64,000 nt of DNA from the NCBI RefSeq assembly GCF_008843145.1, contig NZ_CP030265.1, positions 5,805,434 to 5,869,433 on the forward strand, written 5' to 3'. Source of the stretch: Skermanella pratensis (lineage in GTDB: Bacteria > Pseudomonadota > Alphaproteobacteria > Azospirillales > Azospirillaceae). A program made the position numbers and the translations under genes. Shown one piece after another: positions 26,657-34,960 of this stretch; position 1 is the first letter of the stretch, and each line of letters begins with the position of its first letter. Under the pieces are notes generated by a model that made no database searches, was not told where the DNA came from, and worked only from the letters and a program-made list of their open reading frames with translations.

Positions 26657-27162
26657 GCCCGGACGGTTCAAGCCCGGGCGCGGTCAGGATCAAGCCCGCC
26701 GGCCTTGCGGACTGCGAGGTCCTCGGATGCCTTCATTCCGCCTGCTTTCCGGAGGATCCTTGGAGCGGTGCGGCCATTGGTCGTCTGCTGGCGACGCCCG
26801 GAATGTTCTCCTTCCTCGCCGACGTCGGCGAGCCGGGGGAGCCGCGACCGGTCGGCTTCGTTTTGGCCCGCGTCGCGGCCGGGGAGGGGGAGATTATCAC
26901 CATCGGCATAGAGCCCGCGGCGCGACGCGCCGGTGCCGGCGGGGCGCTGCTCGACGCGGCGGCGGGCGCGGCGCGGGACTGCGGCGCCGAAAGCCTGTTC
27001 CTGGAGGTCGCCGAGGACAACAACCCGGCCCTCCGCTTGTATAGGCGACGGAAATTCCTCGAAATTGGTCGCAGACCCAACTATTATCGCCGAATAGACG
27101 GAGCAGTCGCGGCTATTGTCATGAAGTTGGAACTATTCCAACTTAATACGAACCATAGTTAA
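26653..27162 (+). CDS. rimI: Ribosomal-protein-alanine N-acetyltransferase
   Basis: A 169-residue GNAT enzyme that acetylates the N-terminus of ribosomal protein S18 in its best-known form. The acetyl-CoA loop is EIITIGIEPAARRAGAGGALLDAA, and the C-terminal signature FLEVAEDNNPALRLYRRRKFLEIGRRPNYY is the classic RimI pattern. Its ATG overlaps the restored tsaB stop by 4 bp, so tsaB and rimI are translationally coupled, as in many alphaproteobacteria. Its stop overlaps the convergent tusA-like gene by 4 bp. Confidence 0.92.
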   Translation: MSPDGSSPGAVRIKPAGLADCEVLGCLHSACFPEDPWSGAAIGRLLATPGMFSFLADVGEPGEPRPVGFVLARVAAGEGEIITIGIEPAARRAGAGGALLDAAAGAARDCGAESLFLEVAEDNNPALRLYRRRKFLEIGRRPNYYRRIDGAVAAIVMKLELFQLNTNHS

Positions 27163-27401
27163 CGCTTGGTCACCCAAAGCCGGTGGACCCCCTCCGAAGC
27201 ACTGGCGTTTTCCGGTTCCGGCCCCTGTACGGAGTGGCCCAGCTCGATCAACGATCTGGGCACATTTTCCAAGGGTTCTCCAGCATTCAAGCGGACTTCC
27301 AGGGTTTCCCCGGGGGTCATGCGTTCGACCCGCAACTTGGTCCGAACAAAGGTTAACGGACAGACGTCCGCTGTGATATCGAGGAAGTAATCCGCTGACA
27401 T
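27159..27401 (-). CDS. TusA-like sulfur carrier protein
   Basis: An 80-residue TusA/SirA-fold protein. The motif DITADVCPLTFVRTKL carries the active Cys (residue 14 from the ATG at 27401), where the family has CPxP; here the second Pro is Thr. The C-terminal part (LIELGHSVQGPEPENAS) fits the two-layer fold. A TTG start at 27413 would add four residues. TusA proteins relay sulfur as a persulfide to tRNA or molybdenum-cofactor pathways. The altered CPLT motif suggests a divergent paralogue rather than tRNA-2-thiolation TusA itself. Confidence 0.8.
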   Translation of the reverse strand: MSADYFLDITADVCPLTFVRTKLRVERMTPGETLEVRLNAGEPLENVPRSLIELGHSVQGPEPENASASEGVHRLWVTKR

Positions 27402-27503
27402 TGCTGTGCTCAAAATGTGCTCTTCACTCGCAGTAGATCGTTATTGCGTTGCTCGCGGAGAAGACTTATATCACAGTTTGTCGGTCCCCTGGAGCAAAGA
27501 TAG

Positions 27504-27920
27504 ATGAACAACGGATCCCCATCCAACGAGCTGTTGTCTCTGACGACAGAGATCGTGGCTGCTCATGTTTCCAACAATACAGTGGCCGTTACAGACCTGC
27601 CTCAACTGATCGAGCAGGTCTACAGGACCCTCGCCAATGTTGGCGTCGAGCCGGTACCGGTCGTGGAGCGTCCGCAACCAGCGGTTCCGATCAAGAAGTC
27701 GGTTACTCCGGAGTATATAATCTGTCTGGAGGACGGCAAGAAGCTCAAAATGCTGAAGCGGCATCTGAAAACCGCTTATGACATGACGCCGGAGGAATAC
27801 CGCGACCGCTGGCAACTGCCTCCCGACTATCCCATGGTGGCGCCGAACTACGCCAAGCAGCGGAGCAAGCTGGCCAAGCAGATCGGTCTCGGCACCCGCG
27901 CCCGGCGCGGCGCCGCCTGA
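27504..27920 (+). CDS. mucR: Ros/MucR family transcriptional regulator
   Basis: A 138-residue regulator with the conserved core CLEDGKKLKMLKRHLKTAYDM followed by TPEEYRDRWQLPPDYPMVAPNYAKQRSKLAKQIGLG. In Ros this core is a prokaryotic C2H2 zinc finger; here the second Cys is Asp and the last His is Tyr, so zinc binding is doubtful. Zinc-free family members that still bind DNA are known. MucR proteins control exopolysaccharide, motility and symbiosis or virulence genes by H-NS-like binding at AT-rich sites. It is a single-gene unit with 441 bp of non-coding sequence after it. Confidence 0.93.
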   Translation: MNNGSPSNELLSLTTEIVAAHVSNNTVAVTDLPQLIEQVYRTLANVGVEPVPVVERPQPAVPIKKSVTPEYIICLEDGKKLKMLKRHLKTAYDMTPEEYRDRWQLPPDYPMVAPNYAKQRSKLAKQIGLGTRARRGAA

Positions 27921-28361
27921 CGGCGAGGGATTCGGCACTCCGTCTCCGATCGGATGCTCCAGGTGCCCGGGGCGTTCCGGCTCCGGGCGGCGCGCCCGAC
28001 TTTCCTATCGCCCGACGGACGGATATTTCGGCGGGTGTTTCGGCCTGGATGTTTTGACAGGAATGATTGTCACGGGATGCCGGCAGCCGGCGGAAGCGGG
28101 GCGACGACACGTCGCAGCTACTACCGCCAGTACTTGTCTGGCTGCCGATGATTACAAATAAATGACTCAGTTGACCTTGGCCTGGCGCTTTGTGGTATGC
28201 GTGTCGGACGATGGAACGTTGCAGCCCCTTCGAGTCGACTGCCCGTTCCGTCGGCATGGCGCGCGCCGCACCGCGGATCGCCCTCCCGTCCGGGATGGCC
28301 CGTATCGTGGTCAAGCGGCGGCCGGCCATGCTTGTGCAACCCGAGCACCGCAAGCGAGAGC
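27921..28361. other. 441-bp gap between mucR and olsB with no gene seen
   Basis: No plausible short gene is found in any frame. A possible sigma-70-like promoter for olsB is TTGACC at 28171-28176 with TATGC at 28196-28200, spaced 19 bp, which is long. The AT-richer patch around 28140-28170 could be a MucR site; this is a guess from proximity. Confidence 0.4.
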
Positions 28362-29180
28362 ATGGCCGACCTCATGATCGATCAGCTTGTCCAGAGCGAT
28401 CTGCGCTCCGGCAACCTGGAAGTCCGACTGGCCGAATCCTCGGCCGAGGTTGATGCAGCCCAGGCGCTGCGATACCGAGTGTTCTACACCGAGATGGCGG
28501 CCCGGCCGACCGCGGAAATGGCGGCTCGGGGCCGGGATTTCGACAGTTTCGACCGGGTCTGCGACCATCTCCTGGTCATCGACCACAATCTGGGCTCCGG
28601 TGCTTCCGGCGTGGTCGGAACCTACCGGCTGATCCGCCGTCCCGCCGCCCGCTCGGCCGGCCGGTTCTATTCGAGCGACGAGTACGATATCTCGCTGCTC
28701 GCCGGCTATCCGGGGGAGGTCCTGGAACTGGGGCGGTCCTGCGTCGATGCCGCCTACCGCTCCCGGCCGACCATGCAGCTCCTGTGGCGCGGCATCGCCG
28801 CCTACGTCTTCCAGTACGACATCGCGCTGATGTTCGGCTGCGCCAGCCTGCCGGGCACCGATCCGCGGAAGCTGGCCCTGCCGCTCTCCTTCCTGCACCA
28901 CAACCACCTGGCTCCGCCGGGCCTGCGGCCGGTGGCCTTGCCGGACCGTTACGTCGGCATGAACCTGATGGAGGAGCACGAGATTGACATGCGCGCGGCC
29001 CTCAACCTGCTGCCGCCGCTGATCAAGGGCTATCTCCGCCTGGGCGGCTTCGTCGGCGACGGCGCGGTGATCGACGAGCAGTTCAACACCACCGACGTCT
29101 GCATCGTGGTCAAGACGGACCAGGTCACCGACAAGTATTCCAGGCATTACGAACGGCGGCGAGACCCCCTGGCATCATGA
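28362..29180 (+). CDS. olsB: L-ornithine N(alpha)-acyltransferase, first step of ornithine-lipid synthesis
   Basis: A 272-residue OlsB of the GNAT superfamily. It transfers a 3-hydroxyacyl chain from ACP to the alpha-amino group of ornithine, giving lyso-ornithine lipid. Typical segments are EVRLAESSAEVDAAQALRYRVFY near the N-terminus, ELGRSCVDAAYR, and GCASLPGTDPRKLALPLSFLH. The ATG at 28362 is chosen where family similarity begins; the open frame upstream lacks it. The olsA gene starts 25 bp after the stop. In rhizobia this pathway is induced by phosphate limitation; no Pho box was recognised here. Confidence 0.9.
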   Translation: MADLMIDQLVQSDLRSGNLEVRLAESSAEVDAAQALRYRVFYTEMAARPTAEMAARGRDFDSFDRVCDHLLVIDHNLGSGASGVVGTYRLIRRPAARSAGRFYSSDEYDISLLAGYPGEVLELGRSCVDAAYRSRPTMQLLWRGIAAYVFQYDIALMFGCASLPGTDPRKLALPLSFLHHNHLAPPGLRPVALPDRYVGMNLMEEHEIDMRAALNLLPPLIKGYLRLGGFVGDGAVIDEQFNTTDVCIVVKTDQVTDKYSRHYERRRDPLAS

Positions 29181-29205
29181 AGGCTGACATGAGGGCGGCA
29201 TCCTG

Positions 29206-30111
29206 ATGGCGGCGCGCAAACCCGGCGGCAGATCCGACGGCAGATCCGACGATGGCATGGGGTCGGCCCTGCTCGGCATCGCGCGGCTGGCCGTCTACGG
29301 CGTCTTCACGGTCCTGCTGATGCCGGTGCAGGCCCTGCTGGTGTGGCTGCGGTCTCCCCTGCGGCACAGGCTCCCCCGGGCCTACCACTCGGCCTGCACG
29401 CGGATCCTGGGCCTTCAGGTCGCCGTGACGGGCCGGCCGGTCCTGGCCCGTCCCACGCTCGTCGTCTCCAACCATTCCTCGTACCTGGACATCATCGTCC
29501 TGGGTTCCCTGGTCCCCGGCTCCTTCGTCGCCAAGACGGAGGTGGGGGGATGGCCATTCTTCGGCCTGCTTGCCAAGCTCCAGCGGACCGTCTTCGTGGA
29601 CCGCAAGGCGCGCAACGCCGGGACCCACCGCGACGACATGCGCGGCCGGCTGGAGGACGGCGACATCCTGATCCTGTTCCCCGAAGGCACATCCTCCGAC
29701 GGCAACCGGACCCTGCCGTTCAAAACAGCTTTGTTCAGCGTCGCTGCGCTTCGTGTGGATGGACGTCCGATCAAGGTCCAGCCCGTCTCGGTCACCGCGG
29801 TCAAGCTGGACGGCATTCCCCTGGGGCGGGCGCTGCGGCCGTTCTACGCCTGGTACGGCGACATGGAGCTGGCCGGCCATGTCTGGCAGATGGTCAAGCT
29901 GGGCCGCGTGACGGTCCAGGTGGAATTCCACGAACCGGTCGACGTGGAGGCGTTCGGCAGCCGGAAGGCGCTGGCCGACCATTGCTGGCGCGTGGTGGCC
30001 GCCGGGGTCGACCGCGCCGTGTCGGGGCGGGGAGCGGGGGTGCCGCCGCACCGTTCGCCGGCCGGTGCAACGCCGGGCGGACCTGCCGTCGCGGGCGCCG
30101 CTGCCGAGTGA
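29206..30111 (+). CDS. olsA: Lyso-ornithine lipid O-acyltransferase (PlsC family)
   Basis: A 301-residue PlsC-fold acyltransferase. A membrane segment at about residues 23-48 precedes the NHxxxxD motif (NHSSYLD, His90 and Asp95), the KTEVGGWPFFGLLAK block and the FPEGTSSDGN motif. Downstream of olsB it should add the second, ester-linked chain of ornithine lipid; alone it could be read as a generic 1-acyl-glycerol-3-phosphate acyltransferase. The N-terminus holds a 12-bp tandem duplication encoding GRSD twice. The C-terminal Gly/Ala/Pro-rich tail is probably disordered. Confidence 0.87.
   Translation: MAARKPGGRSDGRSDDGMGSALLGIARLAVYGVFTVLLMPVQALLVWLRSPLRHRLPRAYHSACTRILGLQVAVTGRPVLARPTLVVSNHSSYLDIIVLGSLVPGSFVAKTEVGGWPFFGLLAKLQRTVFVDRKARNAGTHRDDMRGRLEDGDILILFPEGTSSDGNRTLPFKTALFSVAALRVDGRPIKVQPVSVTAVKLDGIPLGRALRPFYAWYGDMELAGHVWQMVKLGRVTVQVEFHEPVDVEAFGSRKALADHCWRVVAAGVDRAVSGRGAGVPPHRSPAGATPGGPAVAGAAAE
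29227..29250 (+). repeat. 12-bp tandem repeat at the olsA N-terminus (GRSD x2)
   Basis: Two exact 12-bp copies (29227-29238, 29239-29250) add four codons to a disordered N-terminal tail. The length differs from the 15-bp repeats of doc, pstB and dut, but the setting is the same. Confidence 0.65.
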
Positions 30112-30144
30112 TGAGGCCGAGCGGCGCGGCGCCCTGCGCGCCGG

Positions 30145-30681
30145 TCAGGCGTGCTCTTTGGCCAGCCGCTCCGCATTGGCGTAGGCAACCTTGTGGATCG
30201 GCACCAGGCCCGCGTCGGTCATGCGGATCACGGCCTCGGTCAGCTTGGTCGCCGCGTTGGTGGCATTGACGAAGCTGCACTGGACGAAATTCTGCTGGAT
30301 GCGGACGACGTCGGCGGGCGTGCGGCAGGTGGCCAGTTCCGTCATGGCCTTCGCGGTCGTGCCCGCCTGGCCCATGACCCACGCGCTCCAGCCCTCGAAC
30401 ATCGCCCTGCAACTGTCCATCATCGCGTGGTGGGACTGGATCGCGGCCTCGACCTTCTCCTGGCCCATCAGGGTGAACTCCGGGTTGGTCATCGCCACCG
30501 GGTCGCCGACCGCCTGCATCATCATCGCGGTGCGATAGCCGATCGTCTGCACCGAGGCGAGCGCCATCTCCTGGGTCTTTTCAGCGGTGCGGGCGAGATC
30601 CTGCCCCGCTGCGACGAGGCGGCCGAGATTGCGGCGGTGAGCGGCGATAGCCTGCGGGGAAGCGATCATCATGGATTTCAC
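30145..30681 (-). CDS. Phasin family protein
   Basis: A 178-residue helical protein with phasin_2-like pattern: QAIAAHRRNLGRLVAAGQDLARTAEKTQEMALASVQ near the N-terminus and QQNFVQCSFVNATNAATKLTEAVIRMTDAGLVPIH near the C-terminus. Phasins coat polyhydroxyalkanoate granules and control their number and size. Related proteins of this length also occur without nearby pha genes, as here. Three Met codons at the start (residues 1, 4 and 5) leave the exact N-terminus open. No signal or membrane segment. Confidence 0.82.
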   Translation of the reverse strand: MKSMMIASPQAIAAHRRNLGRLVAAGQDLARTAEKTQEMALASVQTIGYRTAMMMQAVGDPVAMTNPEFTLMGQEKVEAAIQSHHAMMDSCRAMFEGWSAWVMGQAGTTAKAMTELATCRTPADVVRIQQNFVQCSFVNATNAATKLTEAVIRMTDAGLVPIHKVAYANAERLAKEHA

Positions 30682-30790
30682 ATCGTTATGGACACGGGCA
30701 CGCGCGCGGCGGGACCGTCGGCGCCTTACCCAGCAGAACGTACCTCAACCCGCGGCGTTCCGCATCCAAAATGCTGCAGTGCAAAAAAAC

Positions 30791-31561
30791 TCAGATGCCG
30801 GCGCCGTCGCTGACCGACCAGGACAGGGCCGCCCGGATCGTCCGGACCGTGTCGGCGAAGTGGACGGTGTCACGCTCGCGCGGGCGGGCCAAGTCCACCG
30901 GAAAATCCCTGACGATCCCGGCGGGCTTGCCGCCCAGCAGCACGACCCGGTCGGCCAGATAGACCGCTTCGTCCAGATCGTGGGTCACGAACAGCATGGT
31001 CGTGCCGGTCTCGCCCCACAGCCGCAGAAGCTCGTCCTGCAAGGTCTGGCGGGTGATCGCGTCCAGGGCGGAGAAAGGCTCGTCCAGCAGCAGCAGGTCA
31101 GGCCGGACCGACAGGGCGCGGGCCAGGTTGATCCGCTGGCGCTGGCCGCCGGACAACTGGTGGGGCCAGCGCCCGGCCATGTCGGCGAGGCCGACCAGCG
31201 ACAAGGTGTCGCGGGCGCGGGCCAGCCGGTCGGCCTTCGGCAGCCCGGTGCCCTCCAGCCCGAAGGCGATGTTCTCCAGCACCCGCCGCCAGGGCAGCAG
31301 ACGGGCCTCCTGGAAGACCAGGGCCACCGGGCGACGGCCCGTCTCGGCCCTGACCGGCATCCGCACCGTCCCGGCCGCCGGGGCCGTCAGCCCGGCCAGC
31401 ACGCGCAGCAGGGTCGACTTGCCCACGCCCGACGGCCCGACGACCGCCGTGAAGGAGCCGCGCTCCAGCGCGGCGGTGAAGCCGGACAGCACCGGAGGGG
31501 CCGCGCCATAGGCGATGGCGAGGTCCCGGATGTCGACGACGTTTTCGGCTAGCGCTGCCAT
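30791..31561 (-). CDS. ABC transporter ATPase, NitT/TauT type
   Basis: A 256-residue ATP-binding subunit. Walker A is GPSGVGKST, the Q-loop is FQEARLLPWRRVLENIAFGLEG, the signature LSGGQRQRINLARALS, Walker B LLLLDEPFSALD and the H-loop FVTHDLDEAV. The phrase EARLLPWRRVLENIAFGL is typical of the nitrate/sulfonate/taurine subfamily (SsuB, TauB). The start overlaps the end of the permease gene by 13 bp, showing one operon: binding protein, permease, ATPase. Confidence 0.92.
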   Translation of the reverse strand: MAALAENVVDIRDLAIAYGAAPPVLSGFTAALERGSFTAVVGPSGVGKSTLLRVLAGLTAPAAGTVRMPVRAETGRRPVALVFQEARLLPWRRVLENIAFGLEGTGLPKADRLARARDTLSLVGLADMAGRWPHQLSGGQRQRINLARALSVRPDLLLLDEPFSALDAITRQTLQDELLRLWGETGTTMLFVTHDLDEAVYLADRVVLLGGKPAGIVRDFPVDLARPRERDTVHFADTVRTIRAALSWSVSDGAGI

Positions 31562-32292
31562 ATGAGCAACCGGTCCCTGATCTGGACGAACAGCGCGTCG
31601 GTCAGGCCGTACAGCGCCGCTATTGTGATCATGTAAACGACGACCACGTCGGTCGCCAGCAGGCTGGACGCCTGGATCATGCGCTGGCCCAGGCCCGGCA
31701 CGCCGAACAGCTCGGCGGCGACCACCGCCATCCAGGCCTGTCCCAGCCCGGTGCGCACGCCGGACAGGATGCCGGCGGTCGAGCCGGGCAGCACGATCTT
31801 GACCAGCTTGGCCCAGGTGCCGCGGTGCCCGAAGGCGTCGGCCACCTCCAGCAGGTCCTTGTCGATCGCCTTGGCGGCGCCGTAGGCGGCGTAGTAGTTG
31901 ATCCAGAACACGCCGATGATGATGATGAAGGTCGCGGCCGCCTCGCTGATGCCGAACCAGACGATCGCGAACGGGACCCAGGCCAGCCCCGGAACCGGCC
32001 GCAGCAGCCGGATCACCCAGGACAGCGCCGCCTCCAGCTTGTCGTAGAGCGCCGTCGCGATGCCGAGCGCCACGCCCAGCCCGGTGCCCAGCGCCAGTCC
32101 GAGCAGGTAATGGCGAAGGCTCGCCACGACGGCGTCCAGCCAGTATCCGCCGGAGATCTCGCGCAGGAAAGCCTGCGGCAGGCTGGTGGGCGGCGGCAGG
32201 AACAGGGGCGAGACCAGGCCAAGGCGCGGGACCGCCTCCCACAGGAGCAGGAAGGCAGCCAGCCCGGCGAAGGCGAGCAGGGATCGTTGCAT
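31549..32292 (-). CDS. ABC transporter permease, NitT/TauT type
   Basis: A 247-residue permease with about six membrane helices, starting LLAFAGLAAFLLLWEAVPRLGLV. The cytoplasmic EAA loop that docks the ATPase is EVADAFGHRGTWAKLVKIVLPGSTAGILSGVRTGLGQAW, with the essential Gly. PLFLPPPTSLPQAF near the N-terminus is typical of SsuC/TauC-like permeases. It lies 37 bp after the binding-protein gene. Substrate cannot be read from the permease. Confidence 0.92.
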   Translation of the reverse strand: MQRSLLAFAGLAAFLLLWEAVPRLGLVSPLFLPPPTSLPQAFLREISGGYWLDAVVASLRHYLLGLALGTGLGVALGIATALYDKLEAALSWVIRLLRPVPGLAWVPFAIVWFGISEAAATFIIIIGVFWINYYAAYGAAKAIDKDLLEVADAFGHRGTWAKLVKIVLPGSTAGILSGVRTGLGQAWMAVVAAELFGVPGLGQRMIQASSLLATDVVVVYMITIAALYGLTDALFVQIRDRLLIWQR

Positions 32293-32329
32293 CAGCGGAA
32301 AGTCACGGTGCCGGAACGGAAGCGCGCGC

Positions 32330-33343
32330 TCAGCGCGCCGAGGCCCGATAGAAGCTGTCGTCGAACAGCATGTCCAGGTCTGCGGCCTTCTCCAGCACGC
32401 CCAGTTGGAGCTGGAAATCCTGCATCACCCCGGTGGCTTCCCTGATGGTCATGGGATCGGCCACGAACTTGCTGGCCGGCGACACCACGGCCTTCTCGAA
32501 GGTCCCCAGGTCGGTGATGCCCTTGCCCAGGCCCTTCTGCAGGTGCTTGGCGGCCCGGTTCGGCTCCTCCTTGAGCAGGGCCGTGGCCCGGGTGTTCAGC
32601 GCCACCAGCGACTTGGCGGCCTCCGGGCTGGCCTTGACGAAGGCGCCGGTCAGCGCCAGCACGGAACCCGGCTGGTTGGGCAGCATCTGGCCGCCCAGCG
32701 CCAGCAGCCTGGTGTTCGGATCGCGCTGCTGGACCACGGTCAGGGTCGGCTCGCGGATCGTGGCGGCGTCGACGGCGCCGGCCAGCAGCGCCTGCTGTGT
32801 CGCCTCGATCCCCATGGCGGTGATCTGGTAGGTCGCCGGGTCGGCCTTCACGACGTTCTGCAGCCAATAACGCAGCACGGTGTCGGGGACGGAGCCGGGC
32901 GGCTGGGTCGCGATGCGGACCGGGCGGCCCTCCCGCTCGGCGAATTCCTTGAAGCCGGCCGCCGTCGACGCGTTCGCCTGGGCGCCGAAGCCGGCGCGCC
33001 CGACCACCGTCATCTCCTCGATCGCGGCGGAGGCGTAGACCTTCACGTCGATGCCGCGGGCGCTCGCCACCATGATCGGGCCGATGCCGCCGTAATAGGC
33101 GTCGAGCGTGCCCGACGCCAGGGCGCTGATCATCGCCGGGCCTGACTCGAACTGGGTGAGCTTGAGGGTGAGCCCGGCGTCCTTGGCCCAGCCCTCGCCG
33201 TCGATGACGAACAGCTGTCCGGACCCGACCACGGGGATGAACCCGACGCGCACGTCGGCGGCCTGGGCCGCCGTTACGCCGCCGGCGATCAGAACTGCGG
33301 CTGCGGCCGCGAGACGGCGCGCCTTGGACAACAGAGTCGACAT
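32330..33343 (-). CDS. ABC transporter substrate-binding protein, NitT/TauT (SsuA-like) type
   Basis: A 337-residue periplasmic binding protein. The signal peptide (LAAAAAVLIAGGVTAAQA) is followed by DVRVGFIPVVGSGQLFVIDGEGWAKDAGLTLKLTQFESGPAMISALASGTLDAYYGG, the classical opening of the SsuA/TauA/NrtA group. GGGAG eight bases before the ATG fixes the start. The family binds sulfonates, taurine, nitrate or thiamine-type precursors. Placement directly after metZ and near cysK-type genes favours a sulfur compound, by inference. A perfect palindrome lies at 33416-33448, upstream of its promoter region. Confidence 0.88.
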   Translation of the reverse strand: MSTLLSKARRLAAAAAVLIAGGVTAAQAADVRVGFIPVVGSGQLFVIDGEGWAKDAGLTLKLTQFESGPAMISALASGTLDAYYGGIGPIMVASARGIDVKVYASAAIEEMTVVGRAGFGAQANASTAAGFKEFAEREGRPVRIATQPPGSVPDTVLRYWLQNVVKADPATYQITAMGIEATQQALLAGAVDAATIREPTLTVVQQRDPNTRLLALGGQMLPNQPGSVLALTGAFVKASPEAAKSLVALNTRATALLKEEPNRAAKHLQKGLGKGITDLGTFEKAVVSPASKFVADPMTIREATGVMQDFQLQLGVLEKAADLDMLFDDSFYRASAR

Positions 33344-33415
33344 TACGGGAACTCCCTGGACGAAAGCCGAAACTACAAGCCCGGCTATATAGAGGGAGGC
33401 CACCAGCTGCGCAAG

Positions 33416-33448
33416 CTGAAGTGTGAAATCCCGAATTTCACACTTCAG
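33416..33448. promoter_or_regulatory. 14-bp-arm palindrome between metZ and the ABC importer
   Basis: CTGAAGTGTGAAAT at 33416-33429 and its exact complement at 33435-33448 flank a 5-base loop. The metZ stop codon (33445-33447) lies inside one arm. No T-run follows on either strand, so a regulator site for the importer operon, whose start is 73 bp away, is as likely as a terminator. Confidence 0.6.
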
Positions 33449-34667
33449 ATTAGTGCAAATGACGCCCGGGCGAGAGCCTGGTCCAGGTCCTCGATCAGGT
33501 CGGCCGCGTCCTCCAGCCCGACCGACAGGCGGATGCTCGCCGGGCTGATCCCGACCGCCGCCTTGTCCTCGTCGGTCAGCTTCTGGTGGGTGCTGGTCGC
33601 GGGATGGGTGATCAGGCTCTTGCTGTCGCCCAGGTTGTTGGAGATCCTGACGATCCGCAGGCCGTTCATCAGCCTGAACGCCTCGGCCTTGCCGCCGGCC
33701 ACGTCGAAGGCGATCAGCGTGCTGCCGCCGCCCATCTGGCGCTGGGCCAGCTCGTATTGGGGGTGGCTCTCCAGGCCGGGATAAAGCGTCCTGGCGATCT
33801 TGCCGTGCCCCTCCAGGAACTCGGCGATCCGCCGGGCCGCGTCGGTCTGGGCGGCGACCCGCAGGTCCATGGTCTCCAGGCCCTTCAGCAGCAACCATGC
33901 GTTGAACGGGCTCAGCGCCGGGCCGGTGTGGCGCAGGAACGGTCCCAGAACCTCGGCGAACTTGTTGTCGCACAGGATCGCGCCGCCCAGGCAGCGGCCC
34001 TGGCCGTCGATATGCTTGGTCGCGGAATAGACCACGATGTCGGCGCCGAACTCCAGCGGGCGCTGGAGAACGGGGGTCGCGAACACGTTGTCGACCACCA
34101 CGCGGGCGCCGGCCGCATGGGCCAGTTCGCAGACCAGCCCCAGGTCCACGATGTCGAGCATCGGGTTGGACGGGGTTTCCAGGAACACGACGTTGGCCGG
34201 GCGGCCCAGGGCCTCGCGCCACTCCTCCGCCCTGGTCCCGTCCACCAGCGTCGTCTCGATCCCGTACTGGGGCGCCAGGTTCTTGACGATGTGCAGGCAG
34301 GACCCGAACAGCGCGCGCGGCGCCACGATGCGGTCGCCCGCCTTCAGCTGGCACATCAGGGCGGCGAACACCGCCGCCATGCCGCTGCCGGTGGCGAAAC
34401 AGCGCTCCGCCCCCTCGTACGCCGCCAGCCGGTCCTCGAACATCGCGACGGTCGGGTTGCGGAATCGCGAATAGACATAGCGCAGTCCATCGGTCGCGAA
34501 GGCGGCCTCCGCCTCCTCCGCCGAGCCGTACACATAGCCCGACGTCATGAAGATCGCTTCGCAGGTCTCGTCGAAGCCGGTCCGGAGGGTTCCGGCATGG
34601 ACCATGCGGGTGCGCGGCCGCAGCTTCGCGGGAGTGCCGTTCTCGGGGAAGTGTCGTTCCTGGTCAT
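33445..34667 (-). CDS. metZ: O-succinylhomoserine sulfhydrylase, N-terminus shifted by one base
   Basis: A PLP enzyme of methionine synthesis that makes homocysteine from O-succinylhomoserine and sulfide. The PLP-binding Lys is in VYSATKHIDGQGR, and SRFRNPTVAMFEDRLAAYEGAE and SLGGAESL-like regions (here GDSKSLITHPATSTH) mark the Cys/Met-metabolism family. The frame reads intact from 34605 (MVHAGTLRTGFDET). The expected residues KLRPRTR lie in frame further upstream with no start codon, while the natural start, ATG at 34667 (MTRNDTSP), is one base out. Adding one base to the G run at 34645-34648 joins both. A SAM-II riboswitch lies upstream. Confidence 0.9.
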
Positions 34668-34700
34668 GGTGTCGTCGCTCCGCCCGCCGTTGCGGGCATA

Positions 34701-34731
34701 CAAAAAGCCCCGACCGACAAGGGATCGAGGC
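34701..34731 (-). terminator. Intrinsic terminator in the metZ leader
   Basis: On the minus strand GCCTCGATC pairs with the reverse stretch GGTCGGGGC (9 pairs, two of them G-U), followed directly by TTTTTG. It lies 18 bp after the SAM-II aptamer and 34 bp before the metZ start. It can serve as the expression platform that ends transcription when SAM is bound. Confidence 0.75.
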
Positions 34732-34748
34732 GCGGATGCGACTCCAAA

Positions 34749-34804
34749 CCTTTTTAGCAGCTTATTTTACGTGGCCTGCAAGCCGGTCGCCAAATCACCA
34801 CGTT
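34749..34804 (-). ncRNA. SAM-II riboswitch aptamer upstream of metZ
   Basis: Read on the minus strand, stem P1 CGTGG (34802-34798) pairs with CCACG (34774-34770). The conserved features are present in order: GTGATTT after the first P1 strand, TTGCA before the second, and the 3' pseudoknot stretch GCTAAAAAGG. These are the hallmarks of the SAM-II (metA-type) class, known almost only from alphaproteobacteria and related groups, where it represses methionine genes when S-adenosylmethionine is abundant. It lies 82 bases before the repaired metZ start and is followed by an intrinsic terminator. Confidence 0.92.
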
Positions 34805-34960
34805 TCGCGGGTTCTAGCCGGAGCGGGGGAGGGCGTCAAGGTCCATGTCGAAAGCGTCGCTCCCGGTGCCGCACCGCTGCGCATACATCTTATTAACTAT
34901 GTTTCTGTACTCAGGGCTTCGGCTTTTGTCTCAACCATGCTCTGGGTCTCCGGGTCGCTG

